DNA of 64,000 bases. Source: Sphingopyxis chilensis (GTDB lineage: Bacteria; Pseudomonadota; Alphaproteobacteria; Sphingomonadales; Sphingomonadaceae). Positions 8,495 through 17,135 of this stretch are shown here, piece after piece. The stretch covers positions 1,211,501-1,275,500 of the forward strand of contig NZ_CP142394.1 in NCBI RefSeq assembly GCF_035930445.1, in the 5' to 3' direction. The position numbers and the translations under genes were made by a program. The notes under the pieces were generated by a model. That model had not been told where the DNA came from, made no database searches, and saw only the letters and a list, made by a program, of their open reading frames with translations. The stretch's first letter is position 1, and each line of letters starts with the position of its first letter.

Positions 8495-8516
8495 TTGGAT
8501 TATCATTGCAATCTAA
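8495..8516. promoter_or_regulatory. Palindromic operator copy (regulon half-site TTAGATTATG)
   Basis: A 22-bp imperfect palindrome reading TTGGATTATC, two bases, TGCAATCTAA; 17 of 20 positions fit the shared consensus (TTAGATTATG, two bases, reverse complement) seen at other promoters between 10 and 25 kb. It lies between the divergent thioesterase and TetR genes, so it could control both. Confidence 0.6.
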
Positions 8517-8585
8517 GCTGTCAATAATTATATGTCGATCATCATTCGGATCGCGATTTGCGTTCGAATATTATGGAGTTGCCGC

Positions 8586-9140
8586 ATGAGAGTCAGTCGT
8601 GACGAGGCCGCGCGGAACAGGACGAAAGTCGTGGAGGCCGCGGCCGAGAAATTCAGGCAGCGAGGTTATGACGGGATCGGCGTCGTGGGTCTTATGGAAG
8701 CCGCTGGCCTGACGCATGGCGGCTTTTACAAGCAGTTTGCCGACAAGGAGGCGCTGGTCGTCGAGGCGACAGAGCAGGCTCTCGCCGAAAATCTGGGTAA
8801 CTGGGGCGAGGCGATTGCAAAAGCGCCGGGCGATCCCCTCGGGACATTGCGCCAATGGTATCTGTCGAAGGAGCATATCGACCGGGTCGGCGACGGGTGC
8901 GCCTATGCGGCGCTCGCTGCCGAGGCGCCGCGCCACGGCGCGGCGTTGCAACAGGTCTTCGAGGACGCCTTCGAGGAATCGATCGCACGCCTCGTGCCGG
9001 ACGATGATGGCTCGAAAGACGCCCGCGCCGAAGCGATCCGAGGCATGGCGCAGATGGTCGGGAGCCTCGTTCTGGCGCGCGCCGTGCGCCGGCGCGAACT
9101 CGCTGAGGAAATCCTGAAGAGCGGTAAAAAGACCCGCTAA
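8586..9140 (+). CDS. TetR-family transcriptional regulator
   Basis: A 184-residue TetR regulator. The helix-turn-helix is at residues about 28-52 (VVGLMEAAGLTHGGFYKQF), followed by a divergent ligand-binding domain with the GDGCAYAALAAEA motif common in the C-terminal domain of this subgroup. The ATG at 8586 is chosen because GGAG precedes it and the protein then begins MRVSRDEAARNRTKV; upstream codons of the open frame lie in the promoter. It is a prime candidate for the protein that reads the operator at 8495-8516 and the similar sites further right, but three other TetR genes lie nearby. Confidence 0.93.
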   Translation: MRVSRDEAARNRTKVVEAAAEKFRQRGYDGIGVVGLMEAAGLTHGGFYKQFADKEALVVEATEQALAENLGNWGEAIAKAPGDPLGTLRQWYLSKEHIDRVGDGCAYAALAAEAPRHGAALQQVFEDAFEESIARLVPDDDGSKDARAEAIRGMAQMVGSLVLARAVRRRELAEEILKSGKKTR

Positions 9141-9174
9141 TTGCCGAAGGCTTCGGCCGAAATGCGCTTTTCGG

Positions 9175-9765
9175 TCACTGAGCCTCGGCGAGCAGCAGTG
9201 CGGCCTTCCGACCGCCCATCATGATGGCCTCTATCTCCGCGGGATCGGAAGCGGTCCGCATGAGTTGCAGGCTTCCCATCATCGACGCGAAAATGGCATA
9301 GCCGCGTTCGGTGCGTATGTCGGCAGCCCAGTCGGCAGGAAGTGTCGATGCAATCAGTTCCGTCATCTCGCGCGTTCGCCGCATAAAGCTCTCGCGTGCG
9401 GGAAGGGACTCCCGTGCGATTTCGGGGGCGAGGGCGGACGCGGCGCAGCCGAGTTCGGCCCGGTCGCGGTGGCCGATGCTGAGATAGGATCGAACCAGCG
9501 CCTCGAGACCGCGGCCGGCGGGAGCCTGTTCGACGATGTGGCGCAGATGCGCCGCCGCGCTGTCAAGAGCGTGATCGATGGCCGCAACGACGAGATCGCT
9601 GCGCGCCGGAAAATGAGTATAGAAGGCGCCATGCGTGAGGCCCGCCTCGGCCATCAGCGTCCTGACGCCCACTGCGGCGATGCCTTCCTTGCGAAGCCGC
9701 GCCGAAGCGTGCGAGACGATCTTGTCGCGCGAGGCATCCTTGTGCCCCCTGGCATAGCGAGCCAC
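9175..9765 (-). CDS. TetR-family transcriptional regulator
   Basis: A 196-residue TetR regulator with helix-turn-helix TLMAEAGLTHGAFYTHF at residues about 36-52 and a C-terminal domain containing ELGCAASALAPEIARE, the same subgroup as the neighbours at 8586 and 9947. The start is GTG at 9765 with AGGAG upstream. It is convergent with the 8586 gene, 34 bp apart. No linked structural gene shares its promoter, so its targets must be found by binding or expression data. Confidence 0.92.
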   Translation of the reverse strand: MARYARGHKDASRDKIVSHASARLRKEGIAAVGVRTLMAEAGLTHGAFYTHFPARSDLVVAAIDHALDSAAAHLRHIVEQAPAGRGLEALVRSYLSIGHRDRAELGCAASALAPEIARESLPARESFMRRTREMTELIASTLPADWAADIRTERGYAIFASMMGSLQLMRTASDPAEIEAIMMGGRKAALLLAEAQ

Positions 9766-9946
9766 GATCTTCTCCTATATGGGTGCGGACCGCTCTACTG
9801 CGACATGCTGTGCCCGTACAGGCCATTATATGACGAGCGGACTGCAAATGCCCCGCGCCGCTCCGGGCGGGCCTCGTGTGCCGCTCTCCCCGTCTCTTCG
9901 GGAGCGATATGCCGCGAGCCAGTTCGCGGGATTCCGAATCCCGGGT

Positions 9947-10534
9947 TCAGGGAATGAGGCCGGCGCGCCGCTTCAGTTCGAGCCGGGACGCCTCGAGCAG
10001 CCTCATCGCGCTCTCCTCATCGTCCATTGCGCGTGCCAGCGTCATTGCGCCGACCAGTTCGGCGACAACGGAATCGGCGAGCGTCGATGGCGAGGGCCGT
10101 CCGAGTTCGGTGAGCGTCTCGATGAGGCGGCGACGGAAATTATCGATCGTGTCGCTGAGAGCCGACCGCGCGGCGGGGGGGAGGCGGCGCGCTTCTTGAC
10201 TGAGCAGGGGGAGTGGGCAGGACGCTTCGATGCGATGCATCATCCGGTCGGACAGATAATCGTCGATCAGCCTGTCGAGCCCGTCGGCCCCGTCCTGCGT
10301 GTCTAGGTTGCGCCTCAACATCTCGCGGCTATCGGTGCGCATCCGCTCGAAGGCCATGGCAATGAGATCGTCGCGGTTCTCGAAATGCGCATAGAAGCCG
10401 CCATGGGTCAGCCCCGCGCGCTGCATGAGCGCGGCGACACCGATGCCGCCCGCTCCCTGCTCGCGTATGGCCCGGGCCGCCTCGTCGAGGATCCGCGTTC
10501 GCGTCAGCTCTTTCTGCCTGCAGCGTTCGACCAT
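9947..10534 (-). CDS. TetR-family transcriptional regulator
   Basis: A 195-residue TetR regulator with helix-turn-helix ALMQRAGLTHGGFYAHF at residues about 35-51; the GLTHG(G/A)FY core is identical in all three TetR genes of this stretch, suggesting duplication. The C-terminal domain has SCPLPLLSQEARRL. ATG at 10534 with GGAG upstream. Oriented away from the thiolase operon at 11016, with 481 bp of mostly non-coding DNA between that include one copy of the shared palindromic operator. Confidence 0.92.
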   Translation of the reverse strand: MVERCRQKELTRTRILDEAARAIREQGAGGIGVAALMQRAGLTHGGFYAHFENRDDLIAMAFERMRTDSREMLRRNLDTQDGADGLDRLIDDYLSDRMMHRIEASCPLPLLSQEARRLPPAARSALSDTIDNFRRRLIETLTELGRPSPSTLADSVVAELVGAMTLARAMDDEESAMRLLEASRLELKRRAGLIP

Positions 10535-11015
10535 GATGTCCGCTCCTTCGCCTCCCGCTTACCTTCGGCGAGGCGAGCGGCCGCCACCGACAGATTCGGC
10601 GCCCGTCGGTGCGCTACGCATCCGGTCGGCGGCGCGGGGAAGGGGGCGGCCTGCTTCGCGCGCGACCGCGCGCGGCCGCGTTTGGCGCGCCGGGGCGTCG
10701 CGCGCGGCTTTGCGGCATAGCTGAAGAATCCGGTCCACGTCGAAACATCGCGTGCGTGCCATTGAACCTCTCCCGTCGCTTGCGGCGCCGTCTTGCAAAA
10801 CGCAGACGCTTCTCCGGAGCCTTGCGATCTTCATCCCTTGCCGCGACAGCCTGTGCTGCGACGACTCCGCTTGAGATGACCGACGATTATATTATGAACA
10901 TAATATATAGCAAGGCGCTTCGCAAATATGCCTTCCTTCTTGGCAGCATATTGACCTCGCCGCGGCGGCACGCCATATAGGAAAGATTATGATCGAAATC
11001 TAAAGAGGTCTGACC
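10535..11015. other. Intergenic region, no gene recognised
   Basis: The open frames here are arginine-rich translations without family features. Positions 10535-10860 are GC-rich and show nothing further. At about 10880 the composition switches to AT-rich DNA holding an almost perfect palindrome (10887-10908), and AGAGG precedes the small ORF at 11016, so the right half is the promoter region of the plus-strand small ORF/thiolase pair. Confidence 0.5.
10887..10908. promoter_or_regulatory. Palindromic operator copy, strongest symmetry
   Basis: Perfect 9-bp arms TATATTATG / CATAATATA with a 2-base AA spacer at 10888-10907; 17 of 20 positions fit the shared consensus. It lies about 110 bp upstream of the small ORF/thiolase operon at 11016. 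Confidence 0.65.
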
Positions 11016-11219
11016 ATGACTGCCGATCCCGATCCTGCGTCTTCCACGAGCTTGTGGCGGCGCGCGCTCCGCAAATTCGCGGACTTTGCCTATGCGATGG
11101 AAGTCGATGAAGCCTATTGGCTCGGCCGGCGCATCGACGGCCTCGAAGCCGAATTGCGATCGCTGTCGTCGCGTGTCGGACCGCCGCTCGCGGACAAGCC
11201 GTCCGATCGCGCGGGCTAA
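11016..11219 (+). CDS. Small conserved-looking hypothetical protein
   Basis: A 67-residue acidic and basic mixed protein with the segment WRRALRKFADFAYAMEVDEAYWLGRRIDGLEAELRSL split over a likely long helix. No signal peptide or membrane segment. AGAGG stands eight bases before the ATG and the stop is 26 bases before the thiolase start, so it is probably translated as the first gene of the thiolase operon. Function unknown; I do not recognise a family. Confidence 0.6.
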   Translation: MTADPDPASSTSLWRRALRKFADFAYAMEVDEAYWLGRRIDGLEAELRSLSSRVGPPLADKPSDRAG

Positions 11220-11245
11220 TAGCACTTATCTTGAAGGACCTGATT

Positions 11246-12406
11246 ATGACGCATGCGGTTATTGCGGGATATGTCCGCACGCCCTTCCATTTCGCGCGCA
11301 AGGGGAGACTGAAGGACAGCCGACCCGACGATCTCGCGGCGCTCGTCTTGCGGGCGCTCGTCGATCGCAGCGGGCTCGACCCACTGCTGATCGAGGACGT
11401 GCTCTTTGGTTGCGCTTATCCCGAAGCTGCGCAGGGCAATAATATCGGGCGGATCGCATCGTTGCTCGCCGGACTTCCGAAGGAGCTCGGCGGAGCGACG
11501 ATGAATCGCTTTTGCGGATCCTCGATGTATGCCATTCACGTGGCCGCCGGCCAGATCGCGATGGGCGCCGGCGATGCCTTCATCGCGGGTGGCGTCGAAA
11601 GCATGACGATGGTGCCGCAGGGCGGCTTCAACTTCTCGCCCAATCCGCGCTTCGCCTTCGATGGGCAGCCGGGGACCGATCAGTTTTACGACGCCTATAT
11701 CTCGATGGGGCAGACCGCCGAGAATGTCGCCGCACGTCATGGCATTGCCCGCGAGGATCAGGAGCAGCTCGCGGTGGACTCGCATGCGAAAGCGGCCCGC
11801 GCACAGGCCGATGGCCTGCTGGCGGGGGAAATCGTCCCGGTCGTGCTCGCCGACGGCTCGAGGGTCGAGGAGGATGGCTGCATTCGAGCGGGCACGTCGC
11901 TCGAGGTGCTCGCCGGCCTCAAACCGGCATTCGCCGAGGACGGCTCGGTAACCGCCGGGACGGCCTCGCCGCTCACCGACGGCGCCGTCGCCACTCTGGT
12001 GACGTCCGACGCGTTCGCCGCGAAGCACGGATTGCCGGTGCTGGCGCGTATCCGCGCGAGCGCGGTCGCGGGCGTCGAACCCGAATATATGGGAATGGGG
12101 CCGGTCCCGGCCACGCGCAAAGCGCTCGCGCGTGCGGGTCTTTCTGTCGATGATCTCGATGTGGTCGAAATCAACGAAGCCTTCGGCAGCCAGGCGGTCG
12201 CCTGCATCAACGAACTTCGGATACCGCGCGAGCTCGTGAATATCGATGGCGGCGCTCTCGCGCTCGGTCATCCCCTGGGGGCTACCGGCGCGCGCATCAC
12301 GGGCAAGGCGGCGCAGATACTGAACCGCTCGGGCGGACGCTATGCGCTGGCGACGCAGTGCATCGGCGGCGGGCAGGGCATCGCGACGATATTGGAAGCC
12401 GTCTGA
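11246..12406 (+). CDS. Thiolase (acetyl-CoA C-acyltransferase)
   Basis: A 386-residue classical thiolase catalysing CoA-dependent cleavage of 3-oxoacyl-CoA (or acetoacetyl-CoA formation in reverse). All motifs are present: nucleophile Cys in FCGSSMYAIH, GGVESMTMVP, NEAFGSQ, the His in GHPLGATGARI, and the second Cys in CIGGGQG. The ATG at 11246 gives MTHAVIAGYVRTPF; upstream in-frame residues belong to the small ORF region. Likely under the palindrome at 10887-10908. Confidence 0.95.
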   Translation: MTHAVIAGYVRTPFHFARKGRLKDSRPDDLAALVLRALVDRSGLDPLLIEDVLFGCAYPEAAQGNNIGRIASLLAGLPKELGGATMNRFCGSSMYAIHVAAGQIAMGAGDAFIAGGVESMTMVPQGGFNFSPNPRFAFDGQPGTDQFYDAYISMGQTAENVAARHGIAREDQEQLAVDSHAKAARAQADGLLAGEIVPVVLADGSRVEEDGCIRAGTSLEVLAGLKPAFAEDGSVTAGTASPLTDGAVATLVTSDAFAAKHGLPVLARIRASAVAGVEPEYMGMGPVPATRKALARAGLSVDDLDVVEINEAFGSQAVACINELRIPRELVNIDGGALALGHPLGATGARITGKAAQILNRSGGRYALATQCIGGGQGIATILEAV

Positions 12407-12449
12407 CCGTTTGCCGGAAGCGATCCCCGGGTGGCGCGCTCGCGATGAC

Positions 12450-13430
<981 letters not shown>

Positions 13431-13621
13431 CGCTATGGTCTTGCCCCGGTTGTGATGGAATTGGTCAGGCTCGATATGGTGGGCGGCAGCCTCGCGACAA
13501 GGGACGGGCTTGCGGAAGGCGGCGGGCTGCAAGATCGCGGAGAGAGCGCGCCCGCTGCCGACAAGCTTGCGCAGATATGGAGATGCTGGAGACGGTGCCT
13601 GCAGCAATTTCGTTGCGGGAT

Positions 13622-13643
13622 AAGGATTATGTATATAATCTAT
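13622..13643. promoter_or_regulatory. Palindromic operator copy
   Basis: Contains the perfect inverted repeat GATTAT-gtat-ATAATC (13625-13640). It matches the shared 22-bp consensus and sits 67 bp before the SDR start at 13710, within the divergent promoter region shared with the hydrolase at 12450-13430. Confidence 0.6.
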
Positions 13644-13709
13644 CCATTCTCTTCGAACGGGAGAGGCTAGGCATGCGGCTCGCTGTGCATGCCGAATGGA
13701 AGGACAGTA

Positions 13710-14501
13710 ATGAGCCAGACAAATGTCGCCGTGATCACGGGCGCCTCTTCGGGCATCGGTGCAGCCTATGCCGAACGGCTTGCGGCCGAAGGCTATGACC
13801 TCCTGCTCGTCGCGCGCCGCGCCGACCGGCTGCAGGACCTCGCCGGCCGCCTTGCCGACACGCATGGCGTGTCGGCCGAAACGCTGGTCGCCGATCTTGA
13901 GGATGCGTCGGATCTTGCAGCGCTCGCGGCGCGGCTCGAGACGGATCCCGTCGCGGTCCTCATTAACAATGCGGGGGCGGGCGCGCTCGGCCCCACGGCG
14001 ATCAAGGGGGCCGATGCCCAGGAAAGCCTTATCCGGCTCAACATCGTCGCGCTCACCCGCCTCTCGATCGCGGCGCTGGCCGGCTTTCGCAAGACCGGCA
14101 TCGGGACGCTCGTCAATATCGCGTCGGTCATCGCCTTCGCGCCTTCGGCGGCGGGCGCCACCTACAGCGGATCGAAGGCCTTTGTGCTCAACTTCACGCG
14201 TTCGCTGCAGCTCGAATATGAAAAGACCGACATCCGCATCCAGGCGGTGTTGCCCGGTCCCATCCGAACCGAATTCTTCACCGCGCAGGGGCTGGACGAT
14301 TCGGTGTTTCCGGCAAGCGCCTATATCGGTCCCGACGCGCTCGTCGAGGCAGCGCTCGCGGGTCTTGCAAGCGGCGAGAAAGTGACGGTCCCGACCCTCG
14401 TCGATGCCGGGATCTGGGATGCTATCGAAAAGGAGAGGGCGCGCTTTCTTGCCGAGGTCGTCGGCGGCCGCGTCGCGGAGCGCTACACGCCCGTTGCTTG
14501 A
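13710..14501 (+). CDS. Short-chain dehydrogenase/reductase
   Basis: A 263-residue classical SDR of the DltE-like group: TGASSGIG (NADP-binding loop, with ARRADRL suggesting NADPH preference), NNAGAG, the Ser in NIASVIAF and the catalytic YSGSK. AAGGA lies six bases before the ATG at 13710; seven further residues upstream are in frame but carry no signal. It would interconvert an alcohol and a ketone. Substrate unknown; the shared operator ties it to the surrounding acyl-CoA catabolic genes. Confidence 0.92.
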   Translation: MSQTNVAVITGASSGIGAAYAERLAAEGYDLLLVARRADRLQDLAGRLADTHGVSAETLVADLEDASDLAALAARLETDPVAVLINNAGAGALGPTAIKGADAQESLIRLNIVALTRLSIAALAGFRKTGIGTLVNIASVIAFAPSAAGATYSGSKAFVLNFTRSLQLEYEKTDIRIQAVLPGPIRTEFFTAQGLDDSVFPASAYIGPDALVEAALAGLASGEKVTVPTLVDAGIWDAIEKERARFLAEVVGGRVAERYTPVA

Positions 14502-14553
14502 GCCTCGGCGCGCCTGCGATATTTCCGTTCGGGCGTGACCGGCTGGATTCGCG

Positions 14554-15228
14554 TCAGCTTCTTGTCCCGGCGGGCTGCGTCGCCTCGATCAGCCGTCGAC
14601 GGATGGCGGAGAGCTGCGGACCGAGCCCGCCATCTACCAGATGGCGATGCCAGGCGCCGTCCGCGGCAAGCCTTGTCAGTTCGAACTCGATACCACTGTC
14701 GGTGTCGGCGTGCCGGGTCAGGCGCTCGGCAATCCATGTCGCCCAGCGGGCGCGTATTGCCGGATCGGCAATCATCATCCCGGCCATCGTTGCCCAGGAC
14801 CCCGCGCGCGGGTGATCGAATATCAATGTTACATAGGCGCGCGTAAACCGGCCATATGGCAGCGGATCGGCCGCGATGATATCGTCGAGCACCGCGTCGA
14901 GCTTCTCGAACTGATCGGCCAGTAAGCCCTCGACGAGCGCCTGCTTGTTCGGGAAATGGTGGAACAGGCCGCCCTTGGTCACCTTCGCGCTATCGGCAAC
15001 CGTTTGTACGCTCATCGCGGCAAGACCGCGCGAGGCCGCGATTGCTGCGGCGCCATCGAGTAGCGCGCGCCGCACCGTCTCGGGCGCTTTCTTGCGCGCA
15101 TGCGGATTGGGGCCGTTCAGCGGCGCTGCGCCGTCGACAAGATCGCGCGGACCGGCGCCCCGGGAACGTGTCGCCTGCCAAGCGGTCTTGGCCTGCGCAG
15201 CGCTTTGGCCTTGCGAGGCAAGCGTCAC
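14554..15228 (-). CDS. TetR-family transcriptional regulator
   Basis: A 224-residue TetR regulator with a long charged N-terminal extension (about 48 residues) before the DNA-binding domain; helix-turn-helix TVADSAKVTKGGLFHHF at residues about 76-92. The C-terminal part resembles TetR_C domains with WATMAGMMIADP. Its ATG overlaps the stop of the small gene at 15225-15455 by four bases (ATGA), so the two are co-translated. It belongs to a different TetR subgroup from the three at 8.6-10.5 kb. Confidence 0.9.
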   Translation of the reverse strand: MTLASQGQSAAQAKTAWQATRSRGAGPRDLVDGAAPLNGPNPHARKKAPETVRRALLDGAAAIAASRGLAAMSVQTVADSAKVTKGGLFHHFPNKQALVEGLLADQFEKLDAVLDDIIAADPLPYGRFTRAYVTLIFDHPRAGSWATMAGMMIADPAIRARWATWIAERLTRHADTDSGIEFELTRLAADGAWHRHLVDGGLGPQLSAIRRRLIEATQPAGTRS

Positions 15229-15455
15229 GTCGCTTCCTGATCGTCACGTCGCACGGCGGTCGCATATTGTTGGAGATAGCGCAGGACCTCGAGTTCGAGC
15301 TGTTCGGGTGCCAGCGGGTAGCGGAGAATGGTCTCGAACGCGCGCGCCCAGAAGGAGCGCCCTCCGAGCAGTTCGGCTTCTTCGCTGGACAATGCGCCGG
15401 CTATTGCCAGCTCGTCGCTATCAATCAATCTTGCTGAAATCGGGGCGCCATCCAT
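15225..15455 (-). CDS. Small hypothetical protein upstream of and coupled to TetR
   Basis: A 76-residue protein beginning MDGAPISARLIDSDELAIAG, with a likely helical middle (SSEEAELLGGRSFWARAFE) and a C-terminal LEVLRYLQQYA helix. GGAAGGA stands at good distance from the ATG at 15455, and its stop overlaps the TetR start as ATGA, which supports real translation. No recognised family; a co-regulator or unrelated small enzyme subunit cannot be told apart from the sequence. Confidence 0.65.
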   Translation of the reverse strand: MDGAPISARLIDSDELAIAGALSSEEAELLGGRSFWARAFETILRYPLAPEQLELEVLRYLQQYATAVRRDDQEAT

Positions 15456-15488
15456 TACCGATCCTTCCGCTGCCCAGCGTATGCAGCG

Positions 15489-15510
15489 ATATATTATTAT
15501 CATCATCCAA
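15489..15510. promoter_or_regulatory. Weak palindromic operator copy
   Basis: Read on the minus strand this segment is TTGGATGATG, two bases, AATAATATAT, agreeing at about 15 of 20 positions with the shared consensus. It lies 34 bp upstream of the small ORF/TetR unit, suggesting that the TetR gene is part of the regulon. Weaker than the other copies. Confidence 0.4.
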
Positions 15511-15589
15511 TTTTGCAAGGGCTGGCCGATGCGCATTCGCTCAAGGTGTCCGGAGTGGGCTCTTGCCTCGGACGTCGGTTGCCTCTTGA

Positions 15590-15611
15590 ATAGATGTTGA
15601 ACATAATCTAA
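15590..15611. promoter_or_regulatory. Palindromic operator copy
   Basis: ATAGATGTTG, AA, CATAATCTAA: the right half is the exact consensus and 17 of 20 positions fit overall. It lies about 100 bp upstream of the alpha/beta hydrolase operon. The ATAATCTAAATGA string is identical to the copy before the gene at 23397. Confidence 0.6.
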
Positions 15612-15712
15612 ATGACATCATCAAGCGCGGGCAATCGCTTGCGAGGACGAACCGAAAGACGGAGCGGCCTCGGGGTGGTTCGTTTCGGGCGTAGCCAAAA
15701 GGAGAGGTTCCA

Positions 15713-16558
15713 ATGCCCCATGTGAATGCGCCGACCCAATATGTCGAAGCGAACGGCGTTCGCTATGCTTATCGCCGTTTCGGCGCGGAGAGCGGCGTTC
15801 CGCTTGTTTTCTTCCAGCATTTTCGCGGCGGCATGGACCATTGGGATCCCGCGGTTACCGACGGGCTCGGCGCCGGCCGTCCGATCATTCTCTTCGACAA
15901 CGCGGGCGTTGCCGGCTCAAGCGGCGCGACGCCGCCGAGCTTCGACGATATGGCGCAGCGCGCGGGCGATTTCCTCGACGCGCTCGATCTCGCCCAGGTC
16001 GACCTGCTCGGTTTCTCGATGGGCGGGTTCGTCGCCCAGTCGGTCGCGCTCCAATTTCCCGAGCGCGTGCGCAAGCTCGTCCTGGTCGGAACAGGACCGC
16101 GTGGCGGGGTGCCGTCGCAGGACCCCGAGATGCCGGTTCATGCGCGCTCGACCGACGAAAAGACCGGCGACAGTCCGCTCGAGGCCTTTCTCTATCTCTT
16201 CTTCTCGCCTTCGGATGCCGGGCGCAAGGCCGGCGAGCAATTCTGGGAGCGGCGGCATCGCCGCACCGAGAACAAGGACGTCCCTGCCGGGATGCAGGCA
16301 ATCGGTGCGCAACTCGCCGCGATGCAAGCCTGGCTTGGCGCGCGCGACGACAGCTTCGCCGAGCTGAAGCGGATCGGCCAGCCGACGCTGGTCGTGAACG
16401 GCAGCAACGATGTGATGATCCCGACGATCAACTCGTACACGCTCGCGCAGCATATCCCGAACGCGCAGCTCATCCTCTATCCGGACTCGGGGCACGGCGC
16501 CCATTTTCAGTACCCCGATCTTTTCGTGAAGCACGCGGCGCTGTTCCTCGACGCATAA
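15713..16558 (+). CDS. Alpha/beta-fold hydrolase
   Basis: A 281-residue alpha/beta hydrolase with a complete triad: nucleophile Ser in GFSMGGF (near residue 101), acid in VNGSNDVMIP (near residue 229) and His in DSGHGAHFQ (near residue 260). The oxyanion region is FFQHFRGG, resembling esterases and C-C hydrolases rather than dehalogenases. SD AGGAG is well placed. First gene of a plus-strand run with a tautomerase and an aldehyde dehydrogenase; together these suggest hydrolysis of an ester, lactone or ring-cleavage product followed by tautomerisation and aldehyde oxidation. Confidence 0.92.
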   Translation: MPHVNAPTQYVEANGVRYAYRRFGAESGVPLVFFQHFRGGMDHWDPAVTDGLGAGRPIILFDNAGVAGSSGATPPSFDDMAQRAGDFLDALDLAQVDLLGFSMGGFVAQSVALQFPERVRKLVLVGTGPRGGVPSQDPEMPVHARSTDEKTGDSPLEAFLYLFFSPSDAGRKAGEQFWERRHRRTENKDVPAGMQAIGAQLAAMQAWLGARDDSFAELKRIGQPTLVVNGSNDVMIPTINSYTLAQHIPNAQLILYPDSGHGAHFQYPDLFVKHAALFLDA

Positions 16559-16600
16559 GCGTCGAGAGCGTCCGCCCTCTTTGATCAAGGAGCTCAATCC

Positions 16601-17029
16601 ATGCCGCTTTGGAAAATCTATCACCCGGTCGATGCCTTCACCGCAGACGACAAGAAGGGCATCGCGCAGGCGCTGACCGGCATCTATGGCCGGGTCATGC
16701 CGAAATTCTACGTCGGCGTCGTGTTCCAGGAAGTGACCGAGGACAATTTCTATATCGGCGGCGAACCGCACCCGCGCTTCATTCGCATCTGGGTCGATCA
16801 TATCGCGCGAACCTTCCAGTCGGACGAGATGCGGGTGAACTTCTTCACCTATGTGAACAAGCTCCTCGCGCCCTTCATCGCCGACCGCGGGTTCGACTGG
16901 GAATTGCATGTCGACGAGACGCCGTTCGATCTCTGGACGATCCAGGGCTATTTCCCGCCGCGCGAAGGCACCGAGGACGAGAAGCGCTGGATGGCGGAGA
17001 ACAAGGCGTCGGCGCGCACGCACGACTGA
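16601..17029 (+). CDS. Tautomerase-superfamily protein (cis-CaaD-like)
   Basis: A 142-residue tautomerase-superfamily protein of the fused-length (cis-3-chloroacrylic acid dehalogenase/MSAD-like) type. After Met removal Pro is N-terminal (MPLWKIYHP), the catalytic base or acid of the superfamily, and FIRIWVDHIAR supplies the conserved arginine pair. It would ketonise an enol or hydrate a conjugated acid. SD AAGGAG precedes the ATG; it follows the hydrolase by 42 bp, so co-transcription is likely. Confidence 0.88.
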   Translation: MPLWKIYHPVDAFTADDKKGIAQALTGIYGRVMPKFYVGVVFQEVTEDNFYIGGEPHPRFIRIWVDHIARTFQSDEMRVNFFTYVNKLLAPFIADRGFDWELHVDETPFDLWTIQGYFPPREGTEDEKRWMAENKASARTHD

Positions 17030-17045
17030 TCGCTCGATGTCGTTT

Positions 17046-17082
17046 CCCGGCTCCCCGGGCGCTCGGCGCCCGGGGAGCCGGG
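17046..17082 (+). terminator. Very strong intra-operon hairpin
   Basis: Perfect 17-bp inverted repeat (17046-17062 with 17066-17082; arm CCCGGCTCCCCGGGCGC) and a 3-base TCG loop, 16 bases after the tautomerase stop. No T-tract follows, so it is not a classical intrinsic terminator; partial termination, RNA processing or 3'-end protection of the upstream mRNA are the likely roles. Confidence 0.6.
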
Positions 17083-17135
17083 GCGGAAGGGCCGTCCCCG
17101 CGAGCGACGGCAACAGCAAGTTCAAGGTGAAGACC

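Noticed and set aside
9928..9942. GGGATTC-c-GAATCCC palindrome downstream of the TetR gene at 9947
   Set aside because: Only seven base pairs, a one-base centre and no T-tract; too weak to call a terminator, and not in a promoter.
10559..10980. Open frames upstream of the small ORF/thiolase operon
   Set aside because: Basic, low-complexity translations with no ribosome-binding site; one crosses the palindromic operator.
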